From the NCBI GenBank assembly GCA_016871515.1, contig VHDE01000002.1, positions 1 through 64,000 of the forward strand: a stretch of 64,000 bases of DNA, in the 5' to 3' direction. The first letter of the stretch is position 1; each line of letters opens with the position of its first letter. This document shows, one piece after another, positions 27,417 to 36,594 of this stretch. The notes beneath the pieces were generated by a model. It did no database searches, was not told the DNA's origin, and saw only the letters and a list, made by a program, of their open reading frames with translations. This stretch comes from Verrucomicrobiota bacterium (GTDB lineage Bacteria > Verrucomicrobiota > Verrucomicrobiia > Limisphaerales > SIBE01). The position numbers and the translations under genes were made by a program.

Positions 27417-27723
27417 AATCAACCAACAAAACCGTTGGGAATGGGTGAGCCTCGCGGTCGGAATAAGGCCCCACGCCCTTGAGGTAATCCAGCGCTTGCT
27501 CACCGTCCTTGACCGCCTGCACATTGGGAATCTCGGCTTTCCGAGAAGCTCTGCGCAGCAGTGTTACATCATCGTCTAAGTCTTCAGCGAGCAATACGGT
27601 CGGTTGCAGATTGAGCTCATCTCGTCGGGCCGCAGCGAATAAAAGTTTAGCCAAACGACCATTTGTTCCAACATCGGTGGATTCCCTGAAAACGGAATCG
27701 GGCATTCCCTTTTGTAACGACAC
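27400..27723 (-). pseudogene. Response regulator receiver domain, truncated
   Basis: The frame contains PTVLLAEDLDDDVTLLRRAS, IPNVQAVKDGEQALDYLKG and HPFPTVLLVDYSFSK, then stops. This is the first half of a CheY-like receiver domain: acidic pair EDxDDD, QAVKDGEQALDYL, and the phosphate-accepting Asp in VLLVDY. Everything after the Asp (the Thr/Ser and Lys switch residues and the last two strands) is lost at the inverted repeat 27312-27416. The region upstream of LNLQPTVLL is not like other receiver proteins, so the true start is uncertain. Non-functional. Confidence 0.7.
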
Positions 27724-27767
27724 GATGCGCGCCTGCAGCGGCCCTTCTCATCCAACGCGGGTCGCCA

Positions 27768-28961
27768 ATGGTTAAACAAACATTGCGCTCCAGTCCTCGC
27801 CGCGACGAAGATGATCGCGTGCAAACACGCTTTCGTTGCTGGGCGGAGATAGACCTCGATGCGTTGCGTTCTAATCTCGCCTGGATTCGTCACCGCGCAG
27901 GGCCAAGGATCAAGATTCTCACCGTTGTCAAAGCGGATGCATATGGTCACGGCCTCAAACAAATCGCCGCGCTCCTTATGCAGAGTGGAACCGATATCTT
28001 TGGCGTGGCGAACCTGGCTGAAGCGCGAACCATTCGTCACGTGGGCCGAGGCTGGCCGATTCTCCTCCTAGGTGTTTGCTTGCCCGAAGAGATGGAAACG
28101 GTTGTGCGAGACCAGATCATGCCCACAATTTCATCGCTGAACGAAGCCGAACAGTTCGCCGCCATCGCGAAGCAACTCGGGCAGCAGGTGACCGTTCATG
28201 TCAAAGTGGATTCAGGAATGGGCCGGTTAGGTGTCAGCGCTGACAAAGCCCTTGCGCTTGTCGAAGAGGTAACTCGATTAAGAGAGTTAAAACTGCAAGG
28301 ACTGTACACCCATTACTCTTCAGCGGAAGACGACGCGGAGTATTCCCGATTCCAGCGCGACCGGTTTTCCGGCGTCCTGCGACAACTCCGGGAGGCCAGG
28401 ATTGAAGTGCCGTTGATCCATGCCAATAACAGCGCCGCGTTGCTGCACGAGCCCGACACAACGTTCAATCTCATTCGTCCCGGCTTGCTCGTCTATGGGA
28501 TTGTCCCCGCCAGCGCCAAGCGAACTCTGGCCATTCCAGCTCGATCGGTTCGGCCTGCGCTTGCGCTCTATTGCCGAGTCGGGTTCGTGAAAGAAATACC
28601 TCGCGGCACGCGTCTGAGCTATGGACAAACATTCAAAGCGCCTCGACGCATGCGCGTAGCGACGCTGACCGCCGGCTATGGCGATGCCTATCTTCGTTCC
28701 GGAAGCAACCGGGCGGAGGTTCTCATTGGCGGGCAGCGCTGCCGCGTGCTTGGCAATATTACGATGGACCAAATGCTGGCTGACGTGTCACGTGTGCCCA
28801 ACGCGCGAATGGGCGACCGCGCTGTATTGATTGGGGCCGAAGGCAACGAGAGCATTACCGCGAGCGAGGTGGCAGCGTGGTGCGACACTGTGCCATGGGA
28901 AGTGCTAACCAACATCACGTACCGCGTGACACGTATTTACCGCGGCGCGCAGGCTGCCTAG
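27768..28961 (+). CDS. alr: Alanine racemase
   Basis: The 397-residue protein has all the main motifs. WAEIDLDALRSNLAWIRHRA is followed by ILTVVKADAYGHGLKQIAAL, where Lys binds pyridoxal phosphate. VKVDSGMGRLGV and HANNSAALLHEP come next, and RLSYGQTFKAPRRMRVATLT carries the catalytic Tyr. The end has RVLGNITMDQMLADVSRVP. It interconverts L- and D-alanine for peptidoglycan synthesis in the cytoplasm. The start at 27768 gives a slightly long N-terminus; a later ATG is not apparent before the first strand. It lies divergent from the truncated response regulator. Confidence 0.95.
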   Translation: MVKQTLRSSPRRDEDDRVQTRFRCWAEIDLDALRSNLAWIRHRAGPRIKILTVVKADAYGHGLKQIAALLMQSGTDIFGVANLAEARTIRHVGRGWPILLLGVCLPEEMETVVRDQIMPTISSLNEAEQFAAIAKQLGQQVTVHVKVDSGMGRLGVSADKALALVEEVTRLRELKLQGLYTHYSSAEDDAEYSRFQRDRFSGVLRQLREARIEVPLIHANNSAALLHEPDTTFNLIRPGLLVYGIVPASAKRTLAIPARSVRPALALYCRVGFVKEIPRGTRLSYGQTFKAPRRMRVATLTAGYGDAYLRSGSNRAEVLIGGQRCRVLGNITMDQMLADVSRVPNARMGDRAVLIGAEGNESITASEVAAWCDTVPWEVLTNITYRVTRIYRGAQAA

Positions 28962-29164
28962 GGCTCAGGCGCAAGCAAGCGGTAGCGCTCGTTATCCTGA
29001 CAAGCGGGGATGGCAACCGCGGATTTCGCCGATAGCGCAGATAACACATAAGCTGCTGGGACCGCCATCATCATTCACCTCAGCGGTGATCCCTTCAGCC
29101 GCTGAGGCTGCTTCTGTATTCGCGTTCATCCGGGTTATCTGCGGTCCAGCTGCTTCTTTTGAGT
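28962..29164. other. Intergenic region between convergent alr and DedA genes
   Basis: About 200 bp with no open frame. A short inverted pair, CTCAGCGG near 29078 and CCGCTGAG near 29099, could form a hairpin serving as a shared terminator, but there is no T-run. Confidence 0.4.
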
Positions 29165-29821
29165 TCAAAGCTGCGAGGTTTGAATGCGCTTGCGCTCGCG
29201 GAGAAACTCGATAACGGCAGGCAGGAGTGAAATGCGTATGATTGCGAGGACCACCAGGGTGAAATTATTCTTCACGATAGGAAAACTTCCAAAGAAGTAG
29301 CCGGCTAGAGTCATTGAGACGATACAAAGAATGCCGCCCACGGCGTTGTATGTCATGAAGCGGATGTAAATCATCCGGCCAATTCCCGCCACGAAAGGCG
29401 CGAACGTCCGAATGATCGGCACAAAACGCGCGATGATAATTGTTTTGCCGCCGTAACGTTCGTAGAACGCGTGTGTCTGGTCGAGATGCTTCTTGTTGAG
29501 GAAACGCACATTGCCGCTCTTGAACACTTTTGGGCCGATGAAATAGCCGGTCCAATAATTGACGGTATCGCCCGCCATGGCCGCAACGCTGAGCAGGACG
29601 ATCAGCAAAGTGAGGTCCGGCGAACTGCCCGTAGCCGCAATGGCGCCCAACGCGAACAGAAACGAATCGCCCGGCCGAAACGGCGTTACCACCAAGCCAG
29701 TTTCGCAGAAGATCACGAGTAAGAAGATCACGTACGCCCAGGGCCCGAGCGTTTCGATAATGTTATGCAAATGTTTGTCCAGGTGCAGGACGCTATCGAT
29801 CAGTTGTTTCAAAAGTTCCAT
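29165..29821 (-). CDS. DedA-family membrane protein
   Basis: The 218-residue protein has LGPWAYVIFLLVIFCETGLV with the acidic Glu typical of the family. FRPGDSFLFALGAIAATGSS and GDTVNYWTGYFIGPKVF follow, then ERYGGKTIIIARFVPIIRTF and APFVAGIGRMIYIRFMTYNA. These are DedA (SNARE-associated/VTT) signatures, including the FxPGE/D-like turn and the GRFxPxxRTxxP motif. DedA proteins are polytopic and some flip undecaprenyl phosphate or other lipids. About five hydrophobic segments are visible. The start at 29821 precedes an amphipathic helix. Convergent with alr. Confidence 0.93.
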   Translation of the reverse strand: MELLKQLIDSVLHLDKHLHNIIETLGPWAYVIFLLVIFCETGLVVTPFRPGDSFLFALGAIAATGSSPDLTLLIVLLSVAAMAGDTVNYWTGYFIGPKVFKSGNVRFLNKKHLDQTHAFYERYGGKTIIIARFVPIIRTFAPFVAGIGRMIYIRFMTYNAVGGILCIVSMTLAGYFFGSFPIVKNNFTLVVLAIIRISLLPAVIEFLRERKRIQTSQL

Positions 29822-29929
29822 TCAGCCGCATTCCATGCGGCAGATGCCAATTTAGCGCAGCGAGAAAAAGCGAGAAAAATCAGACTGGACCAACTCTATT
29901 CCGCTTAGGTAAAAGGTTCGCCAAAAAAT

Positions 29930-30445
29930 ATGGCCTCCAAGCAAAAACCACTCGTCGGCATTATCATGGGCAGCCAATCGGACTGGGAAACGATGCAACA
30001 CGCGGCCGCCCAGCTCAAAGAACTCAAAGTGCCTTATGAAGCCCAGGCAATTTCGGCCCATCGCACACCTGACTTGCTGTTCGAATACGCGAGCAGCGCC
30101 GCAGGGCGCGGTCTGGAAGTCATTATCGCCGCAGCCGGGGGCGCGGCCCACTTGGCTGGCGTGACCGCGGCCAAGACCGACCTTCCCGTTCTGGGCGTCC
30201 CAATCGAATCCAAAGCGTTGCATGGAATGGATTCATTGCTTTCGATGGTTCAGATGCCCGCGGGTGTCCCAGTAGGAACGTTCGCCATTGGCAAAGCTGG
30301 CGCGATTAACGCAGCCCTTTTCGCAACTGCTATTCTGGGAAGAAAGCATCGCCAGTTCCGGACGGCTTATCAGGCGTTCCGAAAACGTCAGACCAGCAAA
30401 GGAATCGCGAACCGGGAAATCAAGGAAAGTGGACAGTCGGCTTGA
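29930..30445 (+). CDS. purE: N5-carboxyaminoimidazole ribonucleotide mutase
   Basis: The 171-residue protein has [80 protein letters not shown] and [20 protein letters not shown]. This is the full class I PurE signature, including the SxSD and SAHRTP active-site motifs. It moves the carboxyl group in purine biosynthesis from N5-CAIR to CAIR. purK is not adjacent. The gene ends before two strong hairpins at 30498-30566, a likely terminator shared with the opposite gene. Confidence 0.96.
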   Translation: MASKQKPLVGIIMGSQSDWETMQHAAAQLKELKVPYEAQAISAHRTPDLLFEYASSAAGRGLEVIIAAAGGAAHLAGVTAAKTDLPVLGVPIESKALHGMDSLLSMVQMPAGVPVGTFAIGKAGAINAALFATAILGRKHRQFRTAYQAFRKRQTSKGIANREIKESGQSA

Positions 30446-30497
30446 CTGCGTTAGACCGCGCTATGCACGTACGATAATATTGCAGTGGTAAACGAAA

Positions 30498-30566
30498 ACG
30501 CAGCCCGTGAATCGGACGGGCTGCGTCTTACTGAGCTCGGAGGTCTTAGTTCCCTAGACTTCCGAG
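30498..30566. terminator. Two hairpins between convergent genes, likely bidirectional terminator
   Basis: ACGCAGCCCGT (30498-30508) pairs perfectly with ACGGGCTGCGT (30516-30526). GCTCGGAGGTCT (30535-30546) pairs with AGACTTCCGAGC (30555-30566), with one mismatch. The pair lies between purE (plus) and the secreted-protein gene (minus). T-runs are weak, so the mechanism is inferred from position and stem strength. Confidence 0.65.
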
Positions 30567-30591
30567 CCGACTCCTTGACGTCGTGGTTTGC

Positions 30592-31032
30592 TTAGTTAGT
30601 CGCTTGCTGCTTGGCTTTTTCGCGTTTGGCTTCCCACTGGGTTTTCACGGGGTCGCCGCCGTCGCGGCCGGGCCGTTCATTTGTGCCTTTGATCGTATCG
30701 CCACTGATCTTGCCGGCATATTTGGTCGCGAATCGGTTGCCTTGGAATTCACGTGTCACGTCAAACGAGATTTCGTCCGCTTTCAGCTTGGCATTTTCAA
30801 TCGGCGTTTCGGTGGGGTTGCCGCCTTGGCGTCCCGGACGGGTCAATGTTCCAGTCAGTTTCTCGCCTTCGAGCTTAAGCTTCAGAGTGATCTCGATTGG
30901 GTCACCGCCCTGACGTCCTGGCTGGCTCCATTTCCAAGTGCCGGTAGGATCGACTTTCTTGTCCTGAGCTGGCGCGGTGATGCCCAGCATAAGGGCCGCA
31001 ATTGTTGTTAAGGTAAACAATGGTCGTCGCAT
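30592..31032 (-). CDS. Small secreted protein with RPGRxGG repeats
   Basis: The 146-residue protein has an N-terminal signal peptide, MRRPLFTLTTIAALMLGITA ending near PAQD. The mature part alternates beta-strand-like KLKLEGEKLTGTLT and AGKISGDTIKGTN with a repeated turn: QPGRQGGDP, RPGRQGGNP and RPGRDGGDP, spaced about 28-60 residues apart. The pattern of strands plus the words LTGTLT and IKGT resembles small secreted beta-barrel or lipocalin-like proteins, but I do not recognise a named family. A role in the envelope is likely. It is convergent with purE and divergent from the cyclic-nucleotide-binding gene. Confidence 0.75.
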   Translation of the reverse strand: MRRPLFTLTTIAALMLGITAPAQDKKVDPTGTWKWSQPGRQGGDPIEITLKLKLEGEKLTGTLTRPGRQGGNPTETPIENAKLKADEISFDVTREFQGNRFATKYAGKISGDTIKGTNERPGRDGGDPVKTQWEAKREKAKQQATN

Positions 31033-31210
31033 ATAACGGATAGGTTGAGGTTTGTTGGCGCCGATTCCCCGAAAACAAGCCTACAAGGCAAATTCCTGGG
31101 AACGGTTGTTCGGAAAGACGCCTCGGCGAATGGACTGGTTACAGCCGGTTCGCAAAATCAAAACGGCATGGCCGTTGCGAAGACTCATTTGCTGGAAATC
31201 GCTTTGGAAT

Positions 31211-31735
31211 ATGCCAACTGTTACCACCAACACCATCTCGGGACTTCCCTCCACCGTTCAACTTGTCAAACGTTCACAGGATCAGGTCGTTGATATGATC
31301 CTGGGCGCTCGCCTGTTTCAGGATATGAATCAGGACGATGTGACCATCCTCGCCCGGTTCCTAACGCTCCACAACGTCGAGCAAGGCGCCGTCGTATTCC
31401 ATGAAGGCGATACGGGCGACTTTCTCGGCCTAATTGTGGAGGGCGCCGTTGAACTTTTCAAAGACGGGCCTAACGACGCAAAGGCCAAGGTCGCGTCAGA
31501 GGGAGCCGGCAAACTTCTGGGGGAAATGGCGTTGGTCGATGGAGAACCGCGATCGGCGACAGCGCGGTTCCTGCAACCTGGCCATGTCTTGATTTTGACG
31601 AAGGATAATTTTCAAAGGCTCCTCCATGAGCACCCTCGCGCGGCGGCCAATTTCCTCTTTCGGCTAAGCCGCTTGTTAAGCCAGCGGCTGCGGCGCACCA
31701 CCGGGATGCTCGCCAGTTGTCTGAAGGCAGGTTAA
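31211..31735 (+). CDS. Cyclic nucleotide-binding domain protein
   Basis: About 174 residues from MPTVTTNTISGLPSTVQLVK. The domain has LFQDMNQDDVTILARFLTLH, EQGAVVFHEGDTGDFLGLIV, EGAVELFKDGP and LLGEMALVDGEPRSATARFL. The last is the phosphate-binding cassette (GE(M/L)AL...PRSATA) of cAMP-binding proteins. There is no DNA-binding helix-turn-helix, so it is not a complete CRP; it probably senses cAMP or a related nucleotide for a partner. The adenylate cyclase-like gene at 2597 is in the same window but far away. An extension upstream to 31052 has no recognisable features, so the ATG at 31211 is chosen. Confidence 0.85.
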   Translation: MPTVTTNTISGLPSTVQLVKRSQDQVVDMILGARLFQDMNQDDVTILARFLTLHNVEQGAVVFHEGDTGDFLGLIVEGAVELFKDGPNDAKAKVASEGAGKLLGEMALVDGEPRSATARFLQPGHVLILTKDNFQRLLHEHPRAAANFLFRLSRLLSQRLRRTTGMLASCLKAG

Positions 31736-31740
31736 GAAAG

Positions 31741-31799
31741 AGCGCGGACGGAGTGGTCCGCGCGCCGAAGCTGAATACGTGGACAAGGCTGTCCGCGCT
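31741..31799. repeat. Two GCGCGGAC-type palindromic units
   Basis: AGCGCGGACGGAGTGGTCCG at 31741-31760 forms GCGCGGAC/GTCCGCGC. GGACAAGGCTGTCCGCGC at about 31781-31798 is the other unit. Both are related to the units at 9522 and 7399. They lie between the convergent cyclic-nucleotide-binding gene and sodC. Confidence 0.7.
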
Positions 31800-31831
31800 T
31801 CGATTGATACTTGAGGGGAACGAGCCAATCG

Positions 31832-32392
31832 CTATTTCGGTGGGCTCGCGAGTCCAATCACTCCGCAAGCGATTCGAGCGCCCGCGTTGCCGACCGGCTG
31901 GCCACCGTCATCGACCTTGGCGTGAACGATGACCGAGCGTCCGATGATCGGATTCTTGGCGCCGGCAACCGTTACGTTCTTGATCGTTAGTTCATATTTT
32001 GCTTTTCCGCCATTGTCGGCTTGAAGATTACCTAGATCGCCGGCATGGCGCTGTTCCGTGGTGGGCAACCCGTGCGCATGCTTTTCCGGATTGTAATGGC
32101 CGCCGGCACTTGTGGCGTCAGCAGCAGTGCAATCGCCAAACTCATGGATATGAATCGCATGTTTTTGGCCCGGCGTGAGGCCTTCGACAATCGCGACTAC
32201 CTTGACTGAATCGCCGTCCTGCGTGAAACGAATCTCGCCCTTGCACTTGTTGCCCGCAGTGGGATGGAGCACAGCGACCACTTGTTTCACGGAGGCCCAA
32301 GCGTTGGCGTGCGCTTGATCGGCTGCGTGCGACGACGCTGCATAAACTCCGGAAATGGCCAAGCTGGCCAGCAATGTTGCTAGTTTTCTCAT
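31832..32392 (-). CDS. sodC: Copper-zinc superoxide dismutase, secreted
   Basis: The protein of about 186 residues starts MRKLATLLASLAISGVYAAS, a signal peptide. The domain has KHAIHIHEFGDC (copper ligands and the disulphide Cys), AGGHYNPEKHAHGLP (bridging and zinc His), HAGDLGNLQAD (zinc His and Asp), SVIVHAKVDD (last copper His) and AGARIACGVIGL (second Cys). It converts superoxide to H2O2 outside the cytoplasm. The di-haem peroxidase of this window could remove the H2O2, but the genes are not linked. The ATG at 32392 is chosen over 32452 because the signal peptide begins there. Confidence 0.95.
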   Translation of the reverse strand: MRKLATLLASLAISGVYAASSHAADQAHANAWASVKQVVAVLHPTAGNKCKGEIRFTQDGDSVKVVAIVEGLTPGQKHAIHIHEFGDCTAADATSAGGHYNPEKHAHGLPTTEQRHAGDLGNLQADNGGKAKYELTIKNVTVAGAKNPIIGRSVIVHAKVDDGGQPVGNAGARIACGVIGLASPPK

Positions 32393-32482
32393 ACTCGTTT
32401 TTGGTGTTGTTCTTAGTTTAGTTGATGGCGGACACTTCTGTTTGGCTGGCAAATCGACTTTTCCGTGCCCCAGTCGCGCATT

Positions 32483-34903
32483 TCATAACCCGCTTCGGTT
32501 CTGGGACAATTCCTCGCGCGCAGGCTGGTTGTTGCGAGGGCCAGCCAATTGCACTTTGATGGCTTGGTTGAGCAATCGTTTCGATTCGCCGAGCAGAAAG
32601 ATTGTCTCCTTGAACGGCTCATAACTGATATCCTGCCAGCGGACCAAGCCTTCACCGTCGATTAGGAATGTGCCGTGCAACGGCATATTCTCGAAATCGT
32701 CAAACGCGCGGTAAGCTTTGAAGGCGGTCAATTCATGATCGGAAACCAACGGGAACGGAAAACCTGCGCCGTCTTTGCTCTTGGCGAGCGTTTGGCTTAG
32801 TCCCTCTACGGTATCGGTGCTGACAGCCACCAAGGAAATTCCGGCGTCTCGGAAATCGTTCGCCATTGGCGCGAATGCATTCAGTTGTTCGATGCAATGA
32901 GGACAACCGAAACCCAAGTAGAAAATGACGATCACCGGCCTGCCGTGATATTGCTTGAGAGCGATCTGCTTGCCTTCGCTATCCGGCAAGCTCCAATTCG
33001 GCGCAGGCGAAGGATGCCAGCGGAAGGGCCCAAGAGAATCGAGGCTCGGACGATCTCCAGCATCTTCAGCGATTGAAGATGAAAGGCGCCAGTCTTCAGG
33101 CCAGTTCAGTGCTGCGGCAATCGGTTTGAGGCGTTGAAACACCGGCATCCCAATCTCTAGGTATCCTGAAATCGCCCTCAGTTTTTCGAAAGCCTCTTGC
33201 GCTTCTCTCTTCTTATCAGCGCGCCAAAGAATATCGGTGTAGTTGGCGAGCAGTTGCACTTGATTCGTTCCCGCCTCGACGGCCTCGCGAGCGAGGCGTT
33301 CCGCTTTTTCCTTGTCACCCATTCGCCAGTGAAGGATCGCGAGCCGTTCCTTCGGCAAGTCCTTAACATCATCGAAGTAACCGCGCGCCAAGCCGTTGCT
33401 TCCTTTCGCGAGCTCACCGTGACCGCGCAATTCGGTCAGCGCCGTCTCGATCGGTTTCATCCGAGTGGAATGAGTTTGCAGCGCGTCAGTCATCGCTTTG
33501 GCGACTTTGTCTTCCGAGAGCTTTTCCTTCCGCGCTTTCGCTTCCGCTTCGTCAATGCCGGCGTGCCGGGCTTCCCGCTGCTTTTTCAGAAGCGCTTCGA
33601 GTTCGGGAATTTGCCGTTCGCCATTTTCCACATCGCCTTTGCTGAAGTGCGCGAGCCCGAGCGAACGCAAGCGTTTGATTTGCTCTTCCAAAATCTCGGT
33701 CGGCTCCAAATAAACGGTGTGACAAAGAGCGATTAATTCATCCCAAAGCTCGTAGCGGATCAAGGTTTCGAACAAGCGCGAACGGCCGAAGCTGGAACTC
33801 CCACCGGTCTTCTCGTAAACGCCACTGCTGTTGGTGCGGGCAAACGTGTTGAACTTCGGATGGCGCGGCAGTTCGATGAGATTTTTCGCCAGATCAATCG
33901 CATCCCGAACGCGGCCGATATATTCAAGGTCTTCGACCAGCCACTGGTTGTTGTGCGCGTAGTTGTGAATTTGGTCGGGCAAAACTCGGTCGCGAATCAT
34001 GTGGGCATGATCAACCCGCGCCGAAGCTTCCTGCTGCCAGGCGGCGTCCGCGTAGCGATGCAGTTTGGAAAACGTATGTCCCGGCATGTGCCACATATGC
34101 GCAATGCCCGGCGAACCCTGGCCGCAACGCGCGGCTGAATTGATGGCGCGGCTGTCTTTCTCATCGTTCCAAAGGTGAATGCGGGCATGGTGAATCGGGT
34201 GCAACGGATCTTTGGCGAGAACCTCCCGCGACAGCGCATCAACCGCCAGATGACTCGATATTCTCAAGTCCTTCCCGTTGTTATCCCAGACCTTGAATAG
34301 AAGAAAAGTCTTGGCTTCGATGTCATCAGGATGCCTGTCCACGATATTCTCGATTGCGCGCACGTACTCGCGATGACGCGATTGATTGCCGCGATTTGCA
34401 GGCCGATTGCTGCTCGCTGTGCTGTTCGTCGCTTCCTTGCTCGGTTCGCTCGGATAAAAACTGGAGAGTGATTCAATCCACATTCTTTCGCGATGGCTCG
34501 CTTTGTCCTTGAGGGCAACCGCCTTTTGGACAAATTCCTTCGCGCGTTTTTCGTTGTTCACGTTGGCCATGGCCATCCCCCAGTAAGCCATCGCGCAATT
34601 GGTATCGAGTGCCGCAACCTGACGGAAAGATCGTTCCGCTTCAAAGTGCCAAAATCCGTGGAGCTGGCCAATCCCTTGATTGAAGAATTGTTGAGCCTCG
34701 AGGAGTTGGGTGGTAACGGGGAAATCGATCTTCGGCATTCCCTCCATCAAATAAGCTTTTTGGCGCGGGCCTTCATTGAATGCTTCGCCATGGGACGAAT
34801 GTCCGGCCGGCAGGACCGAGGCGTCTTTCGCTGGCGCCGCGTCGTCAGCCCAAAGAGACAGGCCGAACAGCGCTGACAAGAATAATGGAAGCAAGATGTT
34901 CAT
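32483..34903 (-). CDS. TPR-repeat protein with C-terminal redoxin (AhpC/TSA-like) domain
   Basis: The 806-residue protein starts MNILLPLFLSALFGLSLWAD, a signal peptide. It continues with an alpha-helical TPR-like region: FFNQGIGQLHGFWHFEAERS, LDTNCAMAYWGMAMANVNNE, IDLAKNLIELPRHPKF. Residues about 630-775 are a redoxin domain with APNWSLPDSEGKQIAL, YHGRPVIVIFYLGFGCPHCI (redox Cys pair C-P-H-C), LVAVSTDTVEGL, and HGTFLIDGEGLVRW. It is probably a periplasmic thiol-disulphide protein acting on client proteins gathered by the helical repeats. An upstream reading to 35116 consists of palindromic repeat DNA and is not used. Confidence 0.88.
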   Translation of the reverse strand: MNILLPLFLSALFGLSLWADDAAPAKDASVLPAGHSSHGEAFNEGPRQKAYLMEGMPKIDFPVTTQLLEAQQFFNQGIGQLHGFWHFEAERSFRQVAALDTNCAMAYWGMAMANVNNEKRAKEFVQKAVALKDKASHRERMWIESLSSFYPSEPSKEATNSTASSNRPANRGNQSRHREYVRAIENIVDRHPDDIEAKTFLLFKVWDNNGKDLRISSHLAVDALSREVLAKDPLHPIHHARIHLWNDEKDSRAINSAARCGQGSPGIAHMWHMPGHTFSKLHRYADAAWQQEASARVDHAHMIRDRVLPDQIHNYAHNNQWLVEDLEYIGRVRDAIDLAKNLIELPRHPKFNTFARTNSSGVYEKTGGSSSFGRSRLFETLIRYELWDELIALCHTVYLEPTEILEEQIKRLRSLGLAHFSKGDVENGERQIPELEALLKKQREARHAGIDEAEAKARKEKLSEDKVAKAMTDALQTHSTRMKPIETALTELRGHGELAKGSNGLARGYFDDVKDLPKERLAILHWRMGDKEKAERLAREAVEAGTNQVQLLANYTDILWRADKKREAQEAFEKLRAISGYLEIGMPVFQRLKPIAAALNWPEDWRLSSSIAEDAGDRPSLDSLGPFRWHPSPAPNWSLPDSEGKQIALKQYHGRPVIVIFYLGFGCPHCIEQLNAFAPMANDFRDAGISLVAVSTDTVEGLSQTLAKSKDGAGFPFPLVSDHELTAFKAYRAFDDFENMPLHGTFLIDGEGLVRWQDISYEPFKETIFLLGESKRLLNQAIKVQLAGPRNNQPAREELSQNRSGL

Positions 34904-34991
34904 GGCGGTTTGCTGGCAGCACAGTGCGTCTCGCACAAATCTGCGACGGAGCCTCCATTCACCTCGCGCACGCATCGGGACCATGAACCTG

Positions 34992-35064
34992 GCAGGACAG
35001 CGCGTCTCGCCTGTCTCATCCAGTCTTGGTGTGCGCAAATGCTGGACAGGCGGGACGCCTATCC
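34992..35064. repeat. Palindromic element between the PQQ and TPR-redoxin genes
   Basis: CAGGACAGCGCGTCTCGCCT at about 34993-35012 and GGACAGGCGGGACGCCTATC at about 35044-35063 are near-inverses of each other and related to the element inside the Hsp70 gene at 23441. A further short TGCGTCTCGCAC hairpin lies near 34924-34936. Confidence 0.75.
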
Positions 35065-35125
35065 AGCCGCGCAGATTCATGGGGAGGCTAAGAAAAGTGG
35101 CAACGCTCGTCTTCATACTCGCGGC

Positions 35126-36460
35126 TTAACGTCCGTTTTGGACCGTCTGCTTCACTCCGCTGATGCACCAGAGATGTTTGTCAGTGCGAATGAAGAGTTC
35201 GCCATTCGACACAGCGATCGACGAATTGGCCGGTTCGCCACCCATCGAGTTGACCGCGATCTTTTCAAATTTCGGACTCGCCCGAAATACAATCGTGTCG
35301 CCTGACTTGTTCAGGATATAGATTTTGTCGCCCGACAAAACCATGGAAGACCATGACTCGGAAGAGGCGCCGGTTCCGAGGAGACGTTCTTCCCAGACAA
35401 TATTGCCGGTCTTTAATTCGCTGCAAACGCCAACGGCGGCGTACATGTTATAGATGTAGCCATCGCTAATCACACCTGTGCCGATGCCAGATTTGCCGCG
35501 CACTTGACGCCAAAGCCGGTGGGACGAAGTGACATTGGCCGAGCCGCCGGGCTTGACAGCAAGGTGTGAACCATAGAACCCGCCCATCGCCACAACAATC
35601 CCGTCCCCGTAAATTGGGGAGGTATAGACCAATGGATTTAACCCATCGCAAACCCAGAGTTCTTTGCCCGTCAATGGGTCGAATGCCCGCACTTGCCCCG
35701 GATAAGTCATAACCAATTCATCGCGTCCGTTCGCTCTGACAATAATCGGCGTGCTCCAGGAACCAACGTAACCATCGTCCTTCCCGGCGAACCCGTCCGT
35801 CCTCTCTTTCGTGGCGACTGGCTGTGGCGGATCAAATTGCCAAACCTTCTCGCCGGTCTTCTTGTTCAACGCGATCAGGAATGTCCGAGGCCCTGGCCCG
35901 AAATTCACGATGCACAAATCCCCGTGCAACACTGGCGACGCACCGTATCCCCAATCATGGATTTGTTTTCCAAGATCGCGATGCCAAAGTTCCTTGCCTG
36001 CGAAGTCGTAGCAGAACACGCCCGCAGATCCAAACCAAGCAATGACGCGCTCGCCATCAGTCGCTGGCGAAGCGGACGACTGCGGATTATCATCGTGGGA
36101 TTCTTCCTTGGCTTCGTAATTGGTCCCCGATTGCCAGAGTTGTTTGCCAGTTGTTCGATCGACACACACAACCGTGCGGTGGCGGCCGTTGTCCATCGGT
36201 TGAGTGATGAAGACTCGGTTTCCCCAGACGATGGGTGATGAGTTGCCAGGTTCCGCCAGCGGCAATTTCCACCGGACATTTTCGGTCGCGCTCCAGCGGG
36301 TGGGCAAATTGGTTTCTGTGGTGACTCCCGAACCGGTGGGGCCTCGCCAAGCTGGCCAGTTGGCGGTCCGCGCCGAGACGGTCGATAGGAGCGCGATCGC
36401 GCCGATCCACTGTCCACTGCGCGCGAGTCTTGGGCGGCGGTGAGTTGTAACCAATTGCAT
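35126..36460 (-). CDS. PQQ-binding-like beta-propeller repeat protein
   Basis: The protein of about 444 residues starts MQLVTTHRRPRLARSGQWIG and a hydrophobic segment ending SARTANW, a likely export signal. It then has WPAWRGPTGSGVTTETNLPT, the usual start of this family. Propeller blades end in GKQLWQSG, GKELWHRD, GEKVWQFD, GKELWVCD and GNIVWEER. The protein probably sits in the periplasm. Without the full dehydrogenase metal and PQQ ligands it is more likely a non-enzymatic propeller than a true quinoprotein dehydrogenase. An alternative start is 36478. Confidence 0.88.
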   Translation of the reverse strand: MQLVTTHRRPRLARSGQWIGAIALLSTVSARTANWPAWRGPTGSGVTTETNLPTRWSATENVRWKLPLAEPGNSSPIVWGNRVFITQPMDNGRHRTVVCVDRTTGKQLWQSGTNYEAKEESHDDNPQSSASPATDGERVIAWFGSAGVFCYDFAGKELWHRDLGKQIHDWGYGASPVLHGDLCIVNFGPGPRTFLIALNKKTGEKVWQFDPPQPVATKERTDGFAGKDDGYVGSWSTPIIVRANGRDELVMTYPGQVRAFDPLTGKELWVCDGLNPLVYTSPIYGDGIVVAMGGFYGSHLAVKPGGSANVTSSHRLWRQVRGKSGIGTGVISDGYIYNMYAAVGVCSELKTGNIVWEERLLGTGASSESWSSMVLSGDKIYILNKSGDTIVFRASPKFEKIAVNSMGGEPANSSIAVSNGELFIRTDKHLWCISGVKQTVQNGR

Positions 36461-36594
36461 AGTCTTGTTTGTCCTCATTCTGGTTTCGATTCGTAGCGAC
36501 GAATTGTTCGATGGTTCCCCTAGTTGACGCGTGTGGACGAGTTTTCCTTCAAAATGGCGTTCTCACGTTTGGAGGTTCGAACCAAGGTCAGAGT

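Noticed and set aside
34904-35116. N-terminal extension of the TPR-redoxin protein
   Set aside because: The extension translates palindromic repeat DNA, and a clear signal peptide begins at the ATG at 34903.
35126-36460. PQQ-dependent alcohol dehydrogenase
   Set aside because: The repeats match the propeller family, but I could not find the catalytic Asp and metal-binding residues of the dehydrogenases.
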